Shown: piece after piece, positions 1 through 6,698 of the stretch
Numbering within the stretch: position 1 is the first letter of the stretch
How the letters are laid out: every line of letters starts with the position of its first letter
Origin: CAIOSQ01 sp044359885
Lineage (GTDB): Bacteria; Pseudomonadota; Alphaproteobacteria; CACIAM-22H2
DNA: 9,398 bases
Direction: 5' to 3'
Assembly (NCBI GenBank): GCA_044359885.1
Contig: JBIKLI010000162.1
Coordinates: forward strand, 1 to 9,398
Made by a program: the position numbers and the translations under genes
The notes under the pieces: model-generated
Told to the model about the DNA's origin: nothing
The model's database searches: none
What the model saw: only the letters and a program-made list of their open reading frames with translations

Positions 1-2
1 CG

Positions 3-107
3 GCCCGGCTGGGGCTCGATTTCGAGGTCCGGCGCACGGGGCTTGGCGGCATCGCGCGGTTCGTCGCCGGAAAAACCCTGGGGGAGGGGGCCGCGTGGCG
101 CAGCTGA
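3..107 (+). CDS. C-terminal end of an upstream protein (5'-partial)
   Basis: The frame starting at base 3 stays open from the window edge to a TGA at 105-107 and encodes the last 34 residues of a protein ending in EGAAWRS. The stop lies inside the next gene, whose GTG start is at 95, giving a 13-bp overlap as expected for co-transcribed, coupled genes. The fragment is too short for me to recognise a family. From what follows (a Virulence_fact protein and a corrinoid activator), a one-carbon enzyme such as a methylenetetrahydrofolate reductase-like protein would fit, but that is only contextual inference. The other two forward frames here are also open, so the assignment rests mainly on the overlap geometry and ordinary-looking composition. 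Confidence 0.55.
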   Translation, partial: ARLGLDFEVRRTGLGGIARFVAGKTLGEGAAWRS

Positions 108-397
108 CGGTCATCTACTGGCGCGACATCCCGGCCCAGGTGATCGTGCGTGCCGGCCGCGCCAGCGCCAAGCGCGAATTGCCGACGCGCTTCCAGGAGG
201 CGATCGACCGCGCCGCCATGCGCGGCGGGGCGCGCGAGACGGACGCCTATCTGGCTGCGTGGCGACGTGCCGAGCCCGTGGCGTGCGGCGACGATCTGGA
301 GGCGGCGGCCGCCCTGGCGGCCGCGGAACTGGAGGCTGCCTACGACGACGCGCGGCTTGCGAGGCTGGTCGCCGATGGCGGCCACGCGGCGGTCTGA
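95..397 (+). CDS. Virulence_fact family conserved protein (PF13769-like), 100 aa
   Basis: This small soluble protein starts at GTG 95, preceded by a purine-rich Shine-Dalgarno tract at 81-90. No signal peptide or membrane segment is seen. The N-terminal block contains YWRDIPAQV (about residues 8-16), followed by RFQEAIDRAAM and YLAAWRR. This pattern matches the family Pfam calls 'Virulence_fact'. The name is historical, and I know of no established biochemical role. In alphaproteobacteria such genes are, from memory, often next to methylenetetrahydrofolate reductase-like and corrinoid methyl-transfer genes. Here it overlaps the preceding gene by 13 bp and ends 10 bp before a corrinoid-protein activator, so it most likely belongs to one-carbon metabolism rather than pathogenesis. 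The C-terminal half is Ala-rich and probably helical. Family assignment is fairly sure; function is unknown. Confidence 0.8.
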   Translation: MAQLTVIYWRDIPAQVIVRAGRASAKRELPTRFQEAIDRAAMRGGARETDAYLAAWRRAEPVACGDDLEAAAALAAAELEAAYDDARLARLVADGGHAAV

Positions 398-407
398 GGG
401 GCGGCGG

Positions 408-2423
408 ATGGCCGATCATCTCGTCGTCTTCACGCCGTCGGGCAAGCGTGGACGATTCGCCACCGGCACCACGCTGCTCGGGGCTGCGCGCGCGCTGGGC
501 GTCGACCTGGACTCCGTCTGCGGCGGCCGGGGCATCTGCGGGCGCTGCAAGGTCGATGTCGGCGAAGGCAGCTTTCCGAAGCTCGGCCTCGAGTCCCGGG
601 CTGCACATGCCGGACCTCTTGATGCGGCCGAACTTCGCTATGGCGAGCGGCGCGGCGGGCTCTCGTCCTCGCGGCGCCTGGGCTGCCAGGCGCGGATCTG
701 CGGCGACGTGCTTGCCGACGTGCCGCCGGAGAGCCAGATCCATCGCCAGGTCGTGCGCAAGCGCGCCGACACGCGGCAGATCGCGATCGACCCGGTCGTC
801 CGGCTTCACTATGTCGAGGTTGCCGAGCCGGACATGCACGACCCGGCGAGCGACTATCGTCGCCTGTGCGACGCGCTCGGCACCCAATGGGGTCTCGTGG
901 GATTGCGCGCGTCGCTGCCCGTGCTGTCGGGGTTGCAGGGGATGCTGCGAGCCGGGCAATGGAAAGTCACGGCGGCGGTGCGACACGGCCGCGAGGTGGT
1001 GGCGGTGTGGCCCGGGCTGCGCGAGCGCGCGTTTGGGCTGGCCATCGATGTCGGGTCGACGACGATCGCGGCGCATCTCTGCGACCTGGCGACGGGCGAT
1101 GTCCTGGGATCGGCCGGGATCATGAACCCCCAGATCCGGCTGGGCGAGGACCTGATGAGCCGGGTGTCCTACGCGATGATGCACCCGGGCGGCGCCGGCG
1201 AACTGACCGGGCTGGTGCGCGGGGCGTTGCGCGCGCTGGCCGCGGAGGTCGCGCGCGAGGCCGGCGTCGCCGCCGCCGACATCGTCGAGGCGACGGTGGT
1301 CGGCAATCCGATCATGCACCACCTGCTGCTGGGACTCGATCCATCCGAATTGGGCGGGGCTCCCTTCGCCCTGACCATCGACGGGGGCCAAGACGTCGCG
1401 GCGCGCGAACTGGATCTGGGTCTGGCGCCGGGTGCGCAGGTCTATGTCCTGCCCTGCATCGCCGGGCATGTCGGCGCGGACGCGGCCGGCGTCGTGCTTG
1501 CCGAGGGACCGCATCTGCGCGACGAGGTCTCGCTGCTCGTCGATGTCGGGACCAACGCGGAGATCGTCCTGGGCAACGGCACGCGGCTGCTCGCCTGTTC
1601 TTCGCCCACCGGTCCCGCCTTCGAGGGCGCGCAGATCTCCTGCGGCCAGCGCGCGGCGCCCGGGGCCATCGAGCGGCTGCGCATCGACCGTGCGACGCTG
1701 GAGCCCCGTTTCCAGGTCATCGGCTCGGCGCTGTGGTCCGACGATCCGGGCTTCGCGACCGCGACTGCCGGCTTCGGCGTCACGGGGATCTGCGGCTCGG
1801 GAATCATCGAGGCGATCGCGGAACTGTTCCTTGCCGGCGTCGTGGCGACCGACGGGACGATCGACGGCGGCAACGCGTCGCGTTCGCCGCGGATCGTGCC
1901 GGATGGCCGCACCTTCAGCTACGTGATCCGCGAGGCGGGGCCGCGCATCGCCGTGACCCAGGCGGATATCCGCGCCATCCAGCTGGCGAAGGCGGCGCTG
2001 CACGCCGGCTGCCAGCTGCTGCTCGACCGCTACGGCGTCAGTGCTCCCGACCGGATCACCCTGGCCGGGGCCTTCGGCAGCCATATCGACGTCGCCTATG
2101 CCATGGTGCTCGGGCTGATCCCGGATTGCGACCTCGACAAGGTTTCGGCCGCCGGCAACGCGGCGGGCACCGGGGCGCGGATCGCCTTGCTCAACGCCGC
2201 CGCGCGCACCGAGATCGAGGCGCTGGTCCGCCGGATCGAGAAGATCGAGACCGCGATCGAGCCGGACTTCCAGCGCCACTTCGTCGCGGCCATGGCGATC
2301 CCGCATGCCGAGGATCCCTACGCGCGGCTGCGCCGCCGCGTCGAACTGCCTCGGCCCCACCGTGCGCCGGAGGCCGGGCGCCGCGGCGGCAGGGGCGGGC
2401 GCCGGCAACCGGCTTCCACATGA
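408..2423 (+). CDS. RACo-like reductive activator of corrinoid proteins: [2Fe-2S] plus ASKHA/DUF4445, 671 aa
   Basis: Family members use ATP to drive an electron from their [2Fe-2S] cluster to an inactive Co(II) corrinoid protein, restoring Co(I) for methyl transfer. They act in the cytoplasm. The ferredoxin domain has ligands Cys38, Cys44, Cys47 and Cys93 (C-x5-C-x2-C, then the fourth in LGCQ). A linker follows to about residue 205. The ASKHA actin-like ATPase core shows phosphate-1 motif AIDVGSTT (from 212), a second phosphate loop DVGTNAE (from 379), GICGSGIIEA (around 460-469) and LAGAFGSH (from 552), all typical of DUF4445. I chose ATG 408 because GAGG at 396-399, overlapping the previous stop, lies 8 nt upstream and the ferredoxin fold begins at once; in-frame starts further upstream lie inside the preceding gene. 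Its corrinoid partner and methyltransferase are not in the window. The exact target is unknown; the family call is firm. Confidence 0.93.
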   Translation: MADHLVVFTPSGKRGRFATGTTLLGAARALGVDLDSVCGGRGICGRCKVDVGEGSFPKLGLESRAAHAGPLDAAELRYGERRGGLSSSRRLGCQARICGDVLADVPPESQIHRQVVRKRADTRQIAIDPVVRLHYVEVAEPDMHDPASDYRRLCDALGTQWGLVGLRASLPVLSGLQGMLRAGQWKVTAAVRHGREVVAVWPGLRERAFGLAIDVGSTTIAAHLCDLATGDVLGSAGIMNPQIRLGEDLMSRVSYAMMHPGGAGELTGLVRGALRALAAEVAREAGVAAADIVEATVVGNPIMHHLLLGLDPSELGGAPFALTIDGGQDVAARELDLGLAPGAQVYVLPCIAGHVGADAAGVVLAEGPHLRDEVSLLVDVGTNAEIVLGNGTRLLACSSPTGPAFEGAQISCGQRAAPGAIERLRIDRATLEPRFQVIGSALWSDDPGFATATAGFGVTGICGSGIIEAIAELFLAGVVATDGTIDGGNASRSPRIVPDGRTFSYVIREAGPRIAVTQADIRAIQLAKAALHAGCQLLLDRYGVSAPDRITLAGAFGSHIDVAYAMVLGLIPDCDLDKVSAAGNAAGTGARIALLNAAARTEIEALVRRIEKIETAIEPDFQRHFVAAMAIPHAEDPYARLRRRVELPRPHRAPEAGRRGGRGGRRQPAST

Positions 2424-2434
2424 TCTGGTGGCTG

Positions 2435-2489
2435 ATCGTCGAGCCATATCAATCCATTGTGGGGTCGTCTAAGGTCTAATTTAAGGAAT
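2435..2489 (+). promoter_or_regulatory. A/T-richer leader, probable promoter region of the PAS gene
   Basis: The 66-bp gap between the corrinoid activator and the PAS gene is visibly richer in A/T than anything around it, with runs such as CATATCAATCC and CTAATTTAAGGAATATG. In a genome this GC-rich that suggests a promoter and ribosome-binding region. No convincing paired -35 and -10 boxes can be assigned: TATCAA at 2447-2452 and TCTAAT at 2475-2480 are possible -10 elements, but neither has a good -35 at proper spacing. No intrinsic terminator for the preceding operon is seen. Confidence 0.3.
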
Positions 2490-3128
2490 ATGCCGACAGC
2501 ATGGGGCGATCCGTTTCCGAGCCCATCCTGGATGCATGCCGTGATCAAGACCGAATTCGGTGCAGAGATGTCCGGCCTTTCCCGCAGCGGCGAGGAGTTT
2601 CGCAGCCCGGGCATCGACAGCGTGATGGTGGCGCCCCTCGGCGTGACCGAGTTGCGCGAGGCCGAGTTCCTCCAGGCCCAGATCTACTGGCACGAATGCC
2701 GGCAGGAGAAGCCGATGCCGGCGCGCGCCGACATCGATCCGATGCGGATGCACCGGATCCTGAGCAAGGTTCTGCTGATCGACGTGCTGAATGCGGCGCC
2801 GTTCTTCCGCTTCCGTGTCGTCGGGACGCAGATCGCGGACTGGGCGCATTTCGACGCCAGCGGCCGCGGCCTCGATCAGGTCGAGGCGCCCAGCTACCGG
2901 CAGATGCTGATGGCGACCTACAGCGAGGTTCGCGGCGCTCGCCGACCGGTGGCGCATCGCATCCGTTGGGACGAACCCAACGGCGCGCATCGCTACAAGC
3001 GCCTGCTGCTGCCCCTGGCCGACGATGGCGACAACGTCAACATGATCCTGTCCTGCAGCGTCATCGAACGCTTCGAAGAGGCCGAAACCTATTGGAGCCA
3101 CCCGGGCTCCGGCGTCGTCCGCTACTGA
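2490..3128 (+). CDS. PAS_5 domain-containing protein (DUF1457-like), about 212 aa
   Basis: A stand-alone cytoplasmic PAS-like sensory domain with no kinase, diguanylate cyclase or DNA-binding domain attached. It matches the alphaproteobacterial PAS_5 family (PF07310): IYWHECRQ, then PARADIDP, then FRFRVVGTQIADW, a Gly-Arg turn, and RLLLPLADDG near the C-terminus, ending in a beta strand with MILSCSVIE. Members are thought to bind or sense small ligands; none is defined here. The start is uncertain. ATG 2490 has AAGGA at 2483-2487, only 2 nt away, which is unusually close. Alternatives in frame are TTG 2457, ATG 2532 and ATG 2568; the conserved domain begins well after all of them. It is separated from the upstream operon by its own A/T-rich leader and converges with the small gene at 3147-3347. 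Confidence 0.85.
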   Translation: MPTAWGDPFPSPSWMHAVIKTEFGAEMSGLSRSGEEFRSPGIDSVMVAPLGVTELREAEFLQAQIYWHECRQEKPMPARADIDPMRMHRILSKVLLIDVLNAAPFFRFRVVGTQIADWAHFDASGRGLDQVEAPSYRQMLMATYSEVRGARRPVAHRIRWDEPNGAHRYKRLLLPLADDGDNVNMILSCSVIERFEEAETYWSHPGSGVVRY

Positions 3129-3150
3129 CGGCCTCGCCTGCGGGGCTCAG
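3125..3150. terminator. Stem-loop between convergent genes, candidate bidirectional terminator
   Basis: The outer arms CTGA (3125-3128) and TCAG (3147-3150) pair perfectly. Inside them GCCTCG (3131-3136) pairs with CGGGGC (3141-3146), including one G-U wobble, around a 4-nt CCTG loop. Bases 3129-3130 form a bulge. The total is about 10 bp. The left arm holds the TGA of the PAS gene and the right arm the stop of the - strand small gene. Neither strand has a downstream T tract, so strong intrinsic termination is not assured. Confidence 0.4.
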
Positions 3151-3347
3151 TTCAGCCGCCCGGCGGCACGGGCGCGGGCCGCGAGCAGGTCCTCGACCGC
3201 CGTCAGCGTGTCGGCCCAGCGGCGCGCGAGCAGCAGGTCGCCGCGCGTGATCGCCTGCGCGCCTTCCAGCGTCGCAAGATCGACGGCCTGGAGCCCGTAG
3301 GTATCGACGAGTTCCCTTGCCTTGAGCGTCGAGAACCGGGTTGACAT
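3147..3347 (-). CDS. Small hypothetical protein, 66 aa
   Basis: An ATG-started small ORF lies in the gap between the PAS gene and the deaminase. The product begins MSTRFSTLKARELVDTYG and is probably mostly helical, with a DLLLARRWADTLTAVEDLL segment in the C-terminal half. No signal peptide, membrane span or metal motif is seen. The pattern of an N-terminal ARELVDTYG, an Ala-rich middle and a conserved-looking Trp resembles small uncharacterised proteins I associate with alphaproteobacteria, but I cannot name a family. No clear Shine-Dalgarno precedes the ATG. It starts 65 bp downstream of the deaminase stop on the same strand, so it could be the last gene of that operon or have its own promoter. 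Its non-overlapping position and its fit to the gap support it being real. Confidence 0.55.
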   Translation of the reverse strand: MSTRFSTLKARELVDTYGLQAVDLATLEGAQAITRGDLLLARRWADTLTAVEDLLAARARAAGRLN

Positions 3348-3412
3348 GGACGTGATCTTGCCCGGGTCCGGCCTGGACGGCGATGGTTCAGGAGAGGTAA
3401 TCCCGACCGGCG

Positions 3413-4699
3413 TCAGGCATGCTCCCGATGCCGGAAATCGATCTCGCCCGGCCGCCCCGGCAGCGACAGCCGGACCCGGCGCGCCGGACTACGCGCCACG
3501 ACCCGGCCACGCCGGATCACCGCCAGGCGGGCGGCGCGCAGGCGGATCGCCTCGATCGGGTCGCCGGCCTCCAGCAGCACGAGATCCGCATGGCAGCCGG
3601 GGGCGATGCCATAATCCTCCAGGCCGAGCAGCCGGGCCGCGTTCGTCGTGACCGCCTCGAAGCAGCGCCGCATCGCATCCCGACCGGTCATGTGGCCGAC
3701 ATGGACCGCCATCCCGGCCACTTCCAGCATGTCGCCGCTGCCGAGGCTGTACCAGGGGTCCATCACGCAGTCGTGACCGAAGGCGACGGTGAGTCCGGCG
3801 GCCATGAGTTCGGGCACCCGGGTCATGCCGCGGCGCTTGGGATAGGAATCGTGACGGCCCTGGATCGCGATGTTGATCAGCGGATTGGCGACGACCCCCA
3901 GTTCGGCCTCCGCCATCAGCGCCACCAGCTTGGAGGCGTAGTAATTGTCCATGCCGTGCATGGAAGTGAGGTGCGACCCGGTGACCCGGCCCTGGAGGCC
4001 AAGGCGCTGGGTCTCGAAGGCGAGGGTCTCGACGTGGCGCGAGAGCGGATCGTCGGTCTCGTCGCAATGCATGTCGACCCGGCGACCCTGCTCGGCGGCC
4101 AGTTCGCACAGCGCGCGCACCGAGCGTGCGCCCTCGGCCATCGTGCGCTCGAAATGCGGGATCCCGCCGACGACGTCGACCCCGCGCCGCAGCGCCTCCG
4201 CGAGCAGCTCCATCGCGCCGGGGAAGCGGAACGCGCCATCCTGCGGGAAGGCGACCAGCTGTAGATCGAGATAGGGCTTCACGCACCGCTTCACCTCGAG
4301 CAGCGCGTCGACGGCAAGCAGCCGCGGGTCGCACACATCGACATGACTGCGGATCGCGAGAAGGCCCTGCGCGACCGCCCAGTCGCAATAGGCGAGGGCC
4401 CGTTCGGTCACCGCCTCCTGCGTCAGCTGCGGCTTCAGCTCGCCCCACAGCGCGATCCCCTCGAGCAGCGTGCCCGACTCGTTGAGCCGCGGCAGGCCGA
4501 GCGACAGGGTCGCGTCCATGTGGAAATGCGCGTCGACGAAGGGCGGCGAGACGAGCAGGCCCGCGCAGTCGATCTCCTCGCGGGCCCGGGCCTCGAGACG
4601 CGGCGCCACCGCCGCGATCCGCCCGCCTGCGACGCCGATATCCATGCCGCGCCGACCGTCCGGCAGCGTGGCGCCGCGCAGGATCAGATCCATCGTCAT
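3413..4699 (-). CDS. CodA-type cytosine deaminase with Asp314-to-Cys change, candidate 5-methylcytosine deaminase, 428 aa
   Basis: An amidohydrolase-superfamily enzyme aligning over its whole length with E. coli CodA, which hydrolyses cytosine to uracil and ammonia in the cytoplasm. Visible CodA equivalents, all offset by 3, are metal ligands His58 and His60 (HFH), His211, and Asp310 (GHD); active-site His243; proton-shuttle Glu214 in HCDE; substrate-binding Gln153 in FPQ; and the DPWY motif at 314-317. The residue matching CodA Asp314 is Cys311 (codon TGC, plus-strand bases 3767-3769). Asp314 blocks 5-substituted cytosines, and homologues lacking it (Kpn00632, Rsp0341, NCgl0075) were shown to deaminate 5-methylcytosine to thymine. 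ATG 4699 overlaps the permease stop as ATGA, with GGGAGAG 5 nt upstream; Met3 at 4693 is an alternative. It is the last gene of the importer operon. The deaminase call is firm; 5-methylcytosine preference is inferred. Confidence 0.92.
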   Translation of the reverse strand: MTMDLILRGATLPDGRRGMDIGVAGGRIAAVAPRLEARAREEIDCAGLLVSPPFVDAHFHMDATLSLGLPRLNESGTLLEGIALWGELKPQLTQEAVTERALAYCDWAVAQGLLAIRSHVDVCDPRLLAVDALLEVKRCVKPYLDLQLVAFPQDGAFRFPGAMELLAEALRRGVDVVGGIPHFERTMAEGARSVRALCELAAEQGRRVDMHCDETDDPLSRHVETLAFETQRLGLQGRVTGSHLTSMHGMDNYYASKLVALMAEAELGVVANPLINIAIQGRHDSYPKRRGMTRVPELMAAGLTVAFGHDCVMDPWYSLGSGDMLEVAGMAVHVGHMTGRDAMRRCFEAVTTNAARLLGLEDYGIAPGCHADLVLLEAGDPIEAIRLRAARLAVIRRGRVVARSPARRVRLSLPGRPGEIDFRHREHA

Positions 4700-5652
4700 C
4701 GCCGCTCTCCCTTCACGTAAGGCGTCATCAGCGCGCGTGGATAGGCGGCGCGTCGCGACATCGCCACCAGCGCCACGATGCTCAGCGCGTAGGGCATCAT
4801 CAGGAACACCTGATAGGGGACGTCGCCGCCGACGATCTGCTGCAGCCGCAGCTGGTAGGCGTCGAAGGCGGCGAAGAGCAGGGCGCCGAGAAGCGCCTTG
4901 AACGGCTTCCAGCTGGCGAACACGACCAGCGCGATGCAGATCCAGCCACGGCCGTTGACCATGTTGAAGTAGAACGCGTCGAAGGCGGACATGGTCAGGA
5001 AGGCGCCGCCGACGGCCATCAGCGCCGACCCTGCGACCACCGCGCCGATGCGCACCGCGACGACGTCGATGCCTTGCGCCTCGGCGGCCTCGGGGTTTTC
5101 GCCGACCATCCTCAGGGCGAGACCCAGCGGCGTGCGGTACAGCACCCAGGCGACGACGACGACCGCCGCGAAGGCCGCATAGGTGAGCGGCGTCTGCGCG
5201 AACAGCGCCGGGCCGATCACCGGGATGTCCGACAGCACGGGGATCGGCACCGGCCTGAACGGCTGGATGCGCGGCGGCGTGGTGATCTGCGGAAAGGCGA
5301 GCCGGTAGGAGAAATACGAGAGGCTGGTGGCGAGCAGCGTGATGCCGATGCCCGCGACGTGCTGGCTCAGCGCGAGAGGCACGGTCAGGACGCCGTGCAG
5401 CAATCCGAAGGCCGCGCCGGCCAGCGCCGCCAGCGCCACGCCGGTCCAGAGATCCGCGCCTTGATGGACCGCGAGCCATCCGGTCAGCGCCCCCAGCACC
5501 ATGATCCCCTCGATGCCGAGATTGAGAACCCCGGCTCGCTCGCAGATCAGTTCGCCCAGCGTGCCGAAGATCAGCGGCGTCGCGATGCGCACCGCGGCGA
5601 CCCAGAGGCTTGCCTGCGTCACCAGCAGGATGGCGTCCCAGATCTCGCTCAT
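4696..5652 (-). CDS. BMP-family ABC transporter permease 2 (YufQ/NupQ-like), 318 aa
   Basis: An inner-membrane permease of the BPD_transp_2 family (PF02653), second of the pair forming the channel of a nucleoside/nucleobase-type importer. It is highly hydrophobic throughout, with roughly eight to ten membrane segments. The typical N-terminal cytoplasmic loop motif ERAGVLNLGIEG is at about residues 38-49, consistent with ATPase contact. A second conserved loop, GLALRMVGENPEAAEAQGID, lies near the middle, and NGRGWICIALVVFASWKP is in the C-terminal third; all are hallmarks of the YufQ branch. ATG 5652 overlaps the stop of permease 1 as ATGA and has little Shine-Dalgarno of its own, so it probably depends on coupling. 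Its stop overlaps the deaminase start in the same way. Length is normal for the family and it looks intact. Confidence 0.93.
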   Translation of the reverse strand: MSEIWDAILLVTQASLWVAAVRIATPLIFGTLGELICERAGVLNLGIEGIMVLGALTGWLAVHQGADLWTGVALAALAGAAFGLLHGVLTVPLALSQHVAGIGITLLATSLSYFSYRLAFPQITTPPRIQPFRPVPIPVLSDIPVIGPALFAQTPLTYAAFAAVVVVAWVLYRTPLGLALRMVGENPEAAEAQGIDVVAVRIGAVVAGSALMAVGGAFLTMSAFDAFYFNMVNGRGWICIALVVFASWKPFKALLGALLFAAFDAYQLRLQQIVGGDVPYQVFLMMPYALSIVALVAMSRRAAYPRALMTPYVKGERR

Positions 5653-6698
5653 CGCCAGCGCAGCCGGTAGCGCAGGAACAGCAGGGCGACGAGCATCGAC
5701 AGGAGCGCCGTGGCGACGATGACGTCGGCGATGTAGTTGGGGACCCCGACGCCGCGGCTCATCGCGTCCGCGCCGACGAAGATCGCCGCGACGAAGATGG
5801 CGGCGCCGACGACGCCCAGCGGATGCAGCCGCGCCAGCATCGCGACGACGATGCCGCCGTAGCCGAAGCCCGGCGACAGGTCGAGCGTCAGATTGCCCTT
5901 GAGCCCGGCGACCTCCGACACGCCGGCGACGCCGGCCATGCCGCCGGACAGCAACGCGGTCCAAAGCAGCGTCCGCTCGACCGGGATCCCGGCGAAGCGG
6001 GCCGCGCCGGCATTGAGCCCGACGGCGCGGATGCGCAGGCCCAGCGCGCTGCGCGCGTCGATCGCCCAGGCGGCGACGGCCAGGGCCACCGCGAGCGGAA
6101 ATCCTGCATGCAGGCGCATCCCGGCGACCAGCTTCGGGAGCTCTCCCTCGGGCACGATCGGTTCGGCCTGAGGCCAGCCCAGGCCCATCGGATCCTTGAG
6201 CGGTCCTTCGAGCAGCATGCCGACGATCAGGATCACGATGAAGTTCGACAGCAGCGTGACCACCACCTCGTCGACGCCGAGCCTGGTCTTCAGCAGCGCC
6301 GGCCCGGCGAGCAGGACGGCACCGGCGACCGCGCCGCCCGCCACCAGGACCGGCACCAGCATCACCGCCGGCAGCCCGAGGGCGCCGGTGCCGAGCAGCG
6401 TCGCGGCCACGGCGCCGGCATAGAGCTGGCCTTCGGCGCCGATGTTCCAGAGCCGCGCCCGGAAGGCGATGGCCGCCGCGAGGCCGGTGAGGATGAGCGG
6501 GGTGGCGCGGGTCAGCAGCTCGTTGACGGCGAAGCCCGAGCCGAGCGCGCCGGCGAACATCGTCGCGAAGGCGCGGGGCACCGGCGCGCCGGCCAGCGCG
6601 ATCAGGGCCGCGGTCGCGACCAGCGTGAAGGCGAGAGCCGCCGCGGGCGCCGCCAGCGACAGCAGCAGCGTCGGTTCGCCGCGAGGCTCAAGCCGCAT
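5649..6698 (-). CDS. BMP-family ABC transporter permease 1 (YufP/NupP-like), 349 aa
   Basis: The first of two BPD_transp_2 permeases. It has a hydrophobic helix near the N-terminus (about residues 10-38), then ELLTRATPLILTGLA leading to the family motif RLWNIGAEGQ at 82-91, a YufP hallmark in the cytoplasmic loop that contacts the ATPase. Further conserved parts are KTRLGVDEVVVTLLSN and, in the last third, LSPGFGYGGIVVAMLARLHPLG. The C-terminus is short and basic (RYRLRWR), as expected for a cytoplasmic tail. ATG 6698 has GGGAG at 6706-6710 with a 7-nt spacer and lies inside the end of the ATPase gene (11-bp overlap). With permease 2 it would form the heterodimeric channel for substrate delivered by the BMP binding protein. 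It appears complete. Confidence 0.93.
   Translation of the reverse strand: MRLEPRGEPTLLLSLAAPAAALAFTLVATAALIALAGAPVPRAFATMFAGALGSGFAVNELLTRATPLILTGLAAAIAFRARLWNIGAEGQLYAGAVAATLLGTGALGLPAVMLVPVLVAGGAVAGAVLLAGPALLKTRLGVDEVVVTLLSNFIVILIVGMLLEGPLKDPMGLGWPQAEPIVPEGELPKLVAGMRLHAGFPLAVALAVAAWAIDARSALGLRIRAVGLNAGAARFAGIPVERTLLWTALLSGGMAGVAGVSEVAGLKGNLTLDLSPGFGYGGIVVAMLARLHPLGVVGAAIFVAAIFVGADAMSRGVGVPNYIADVIVATALLSMLVALLFLRYRLRWR

Noticed and set aside
150..407. Upstream start for the corrinoid activator inside the Virulence_fact gene
   Set aside because: The extra residues are the out-of-frame reading of the preceding gene. ATG 408 has a good ribosome-binding site and leads straight into the ferredoxin domain.
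111..2447. A 778-codon open frame on the - strand opposite the corrinoid activator
   Set aside because: It is antisense to a gene with clear ferredoxin and ASKHA motifs. Its product is Arg/Asp/Pro-rich low-complexity sequence without domains, the usual mirror artefact of high-GC coding DNA.
866..2479. A 537-codon + strand open frame overlapping the corrinoid activator
   Set aside because: It is out of frame with a solidly supported protein, and its translation is Arg-rich with no motif.
3348..3412. Rho-independent terminator after the deaminase gene
   Set aside because: Only a weak 4-bp GTCC/GGAC pairing at 3366-3378 is visible, with no T tract, so no terminator is claimed.
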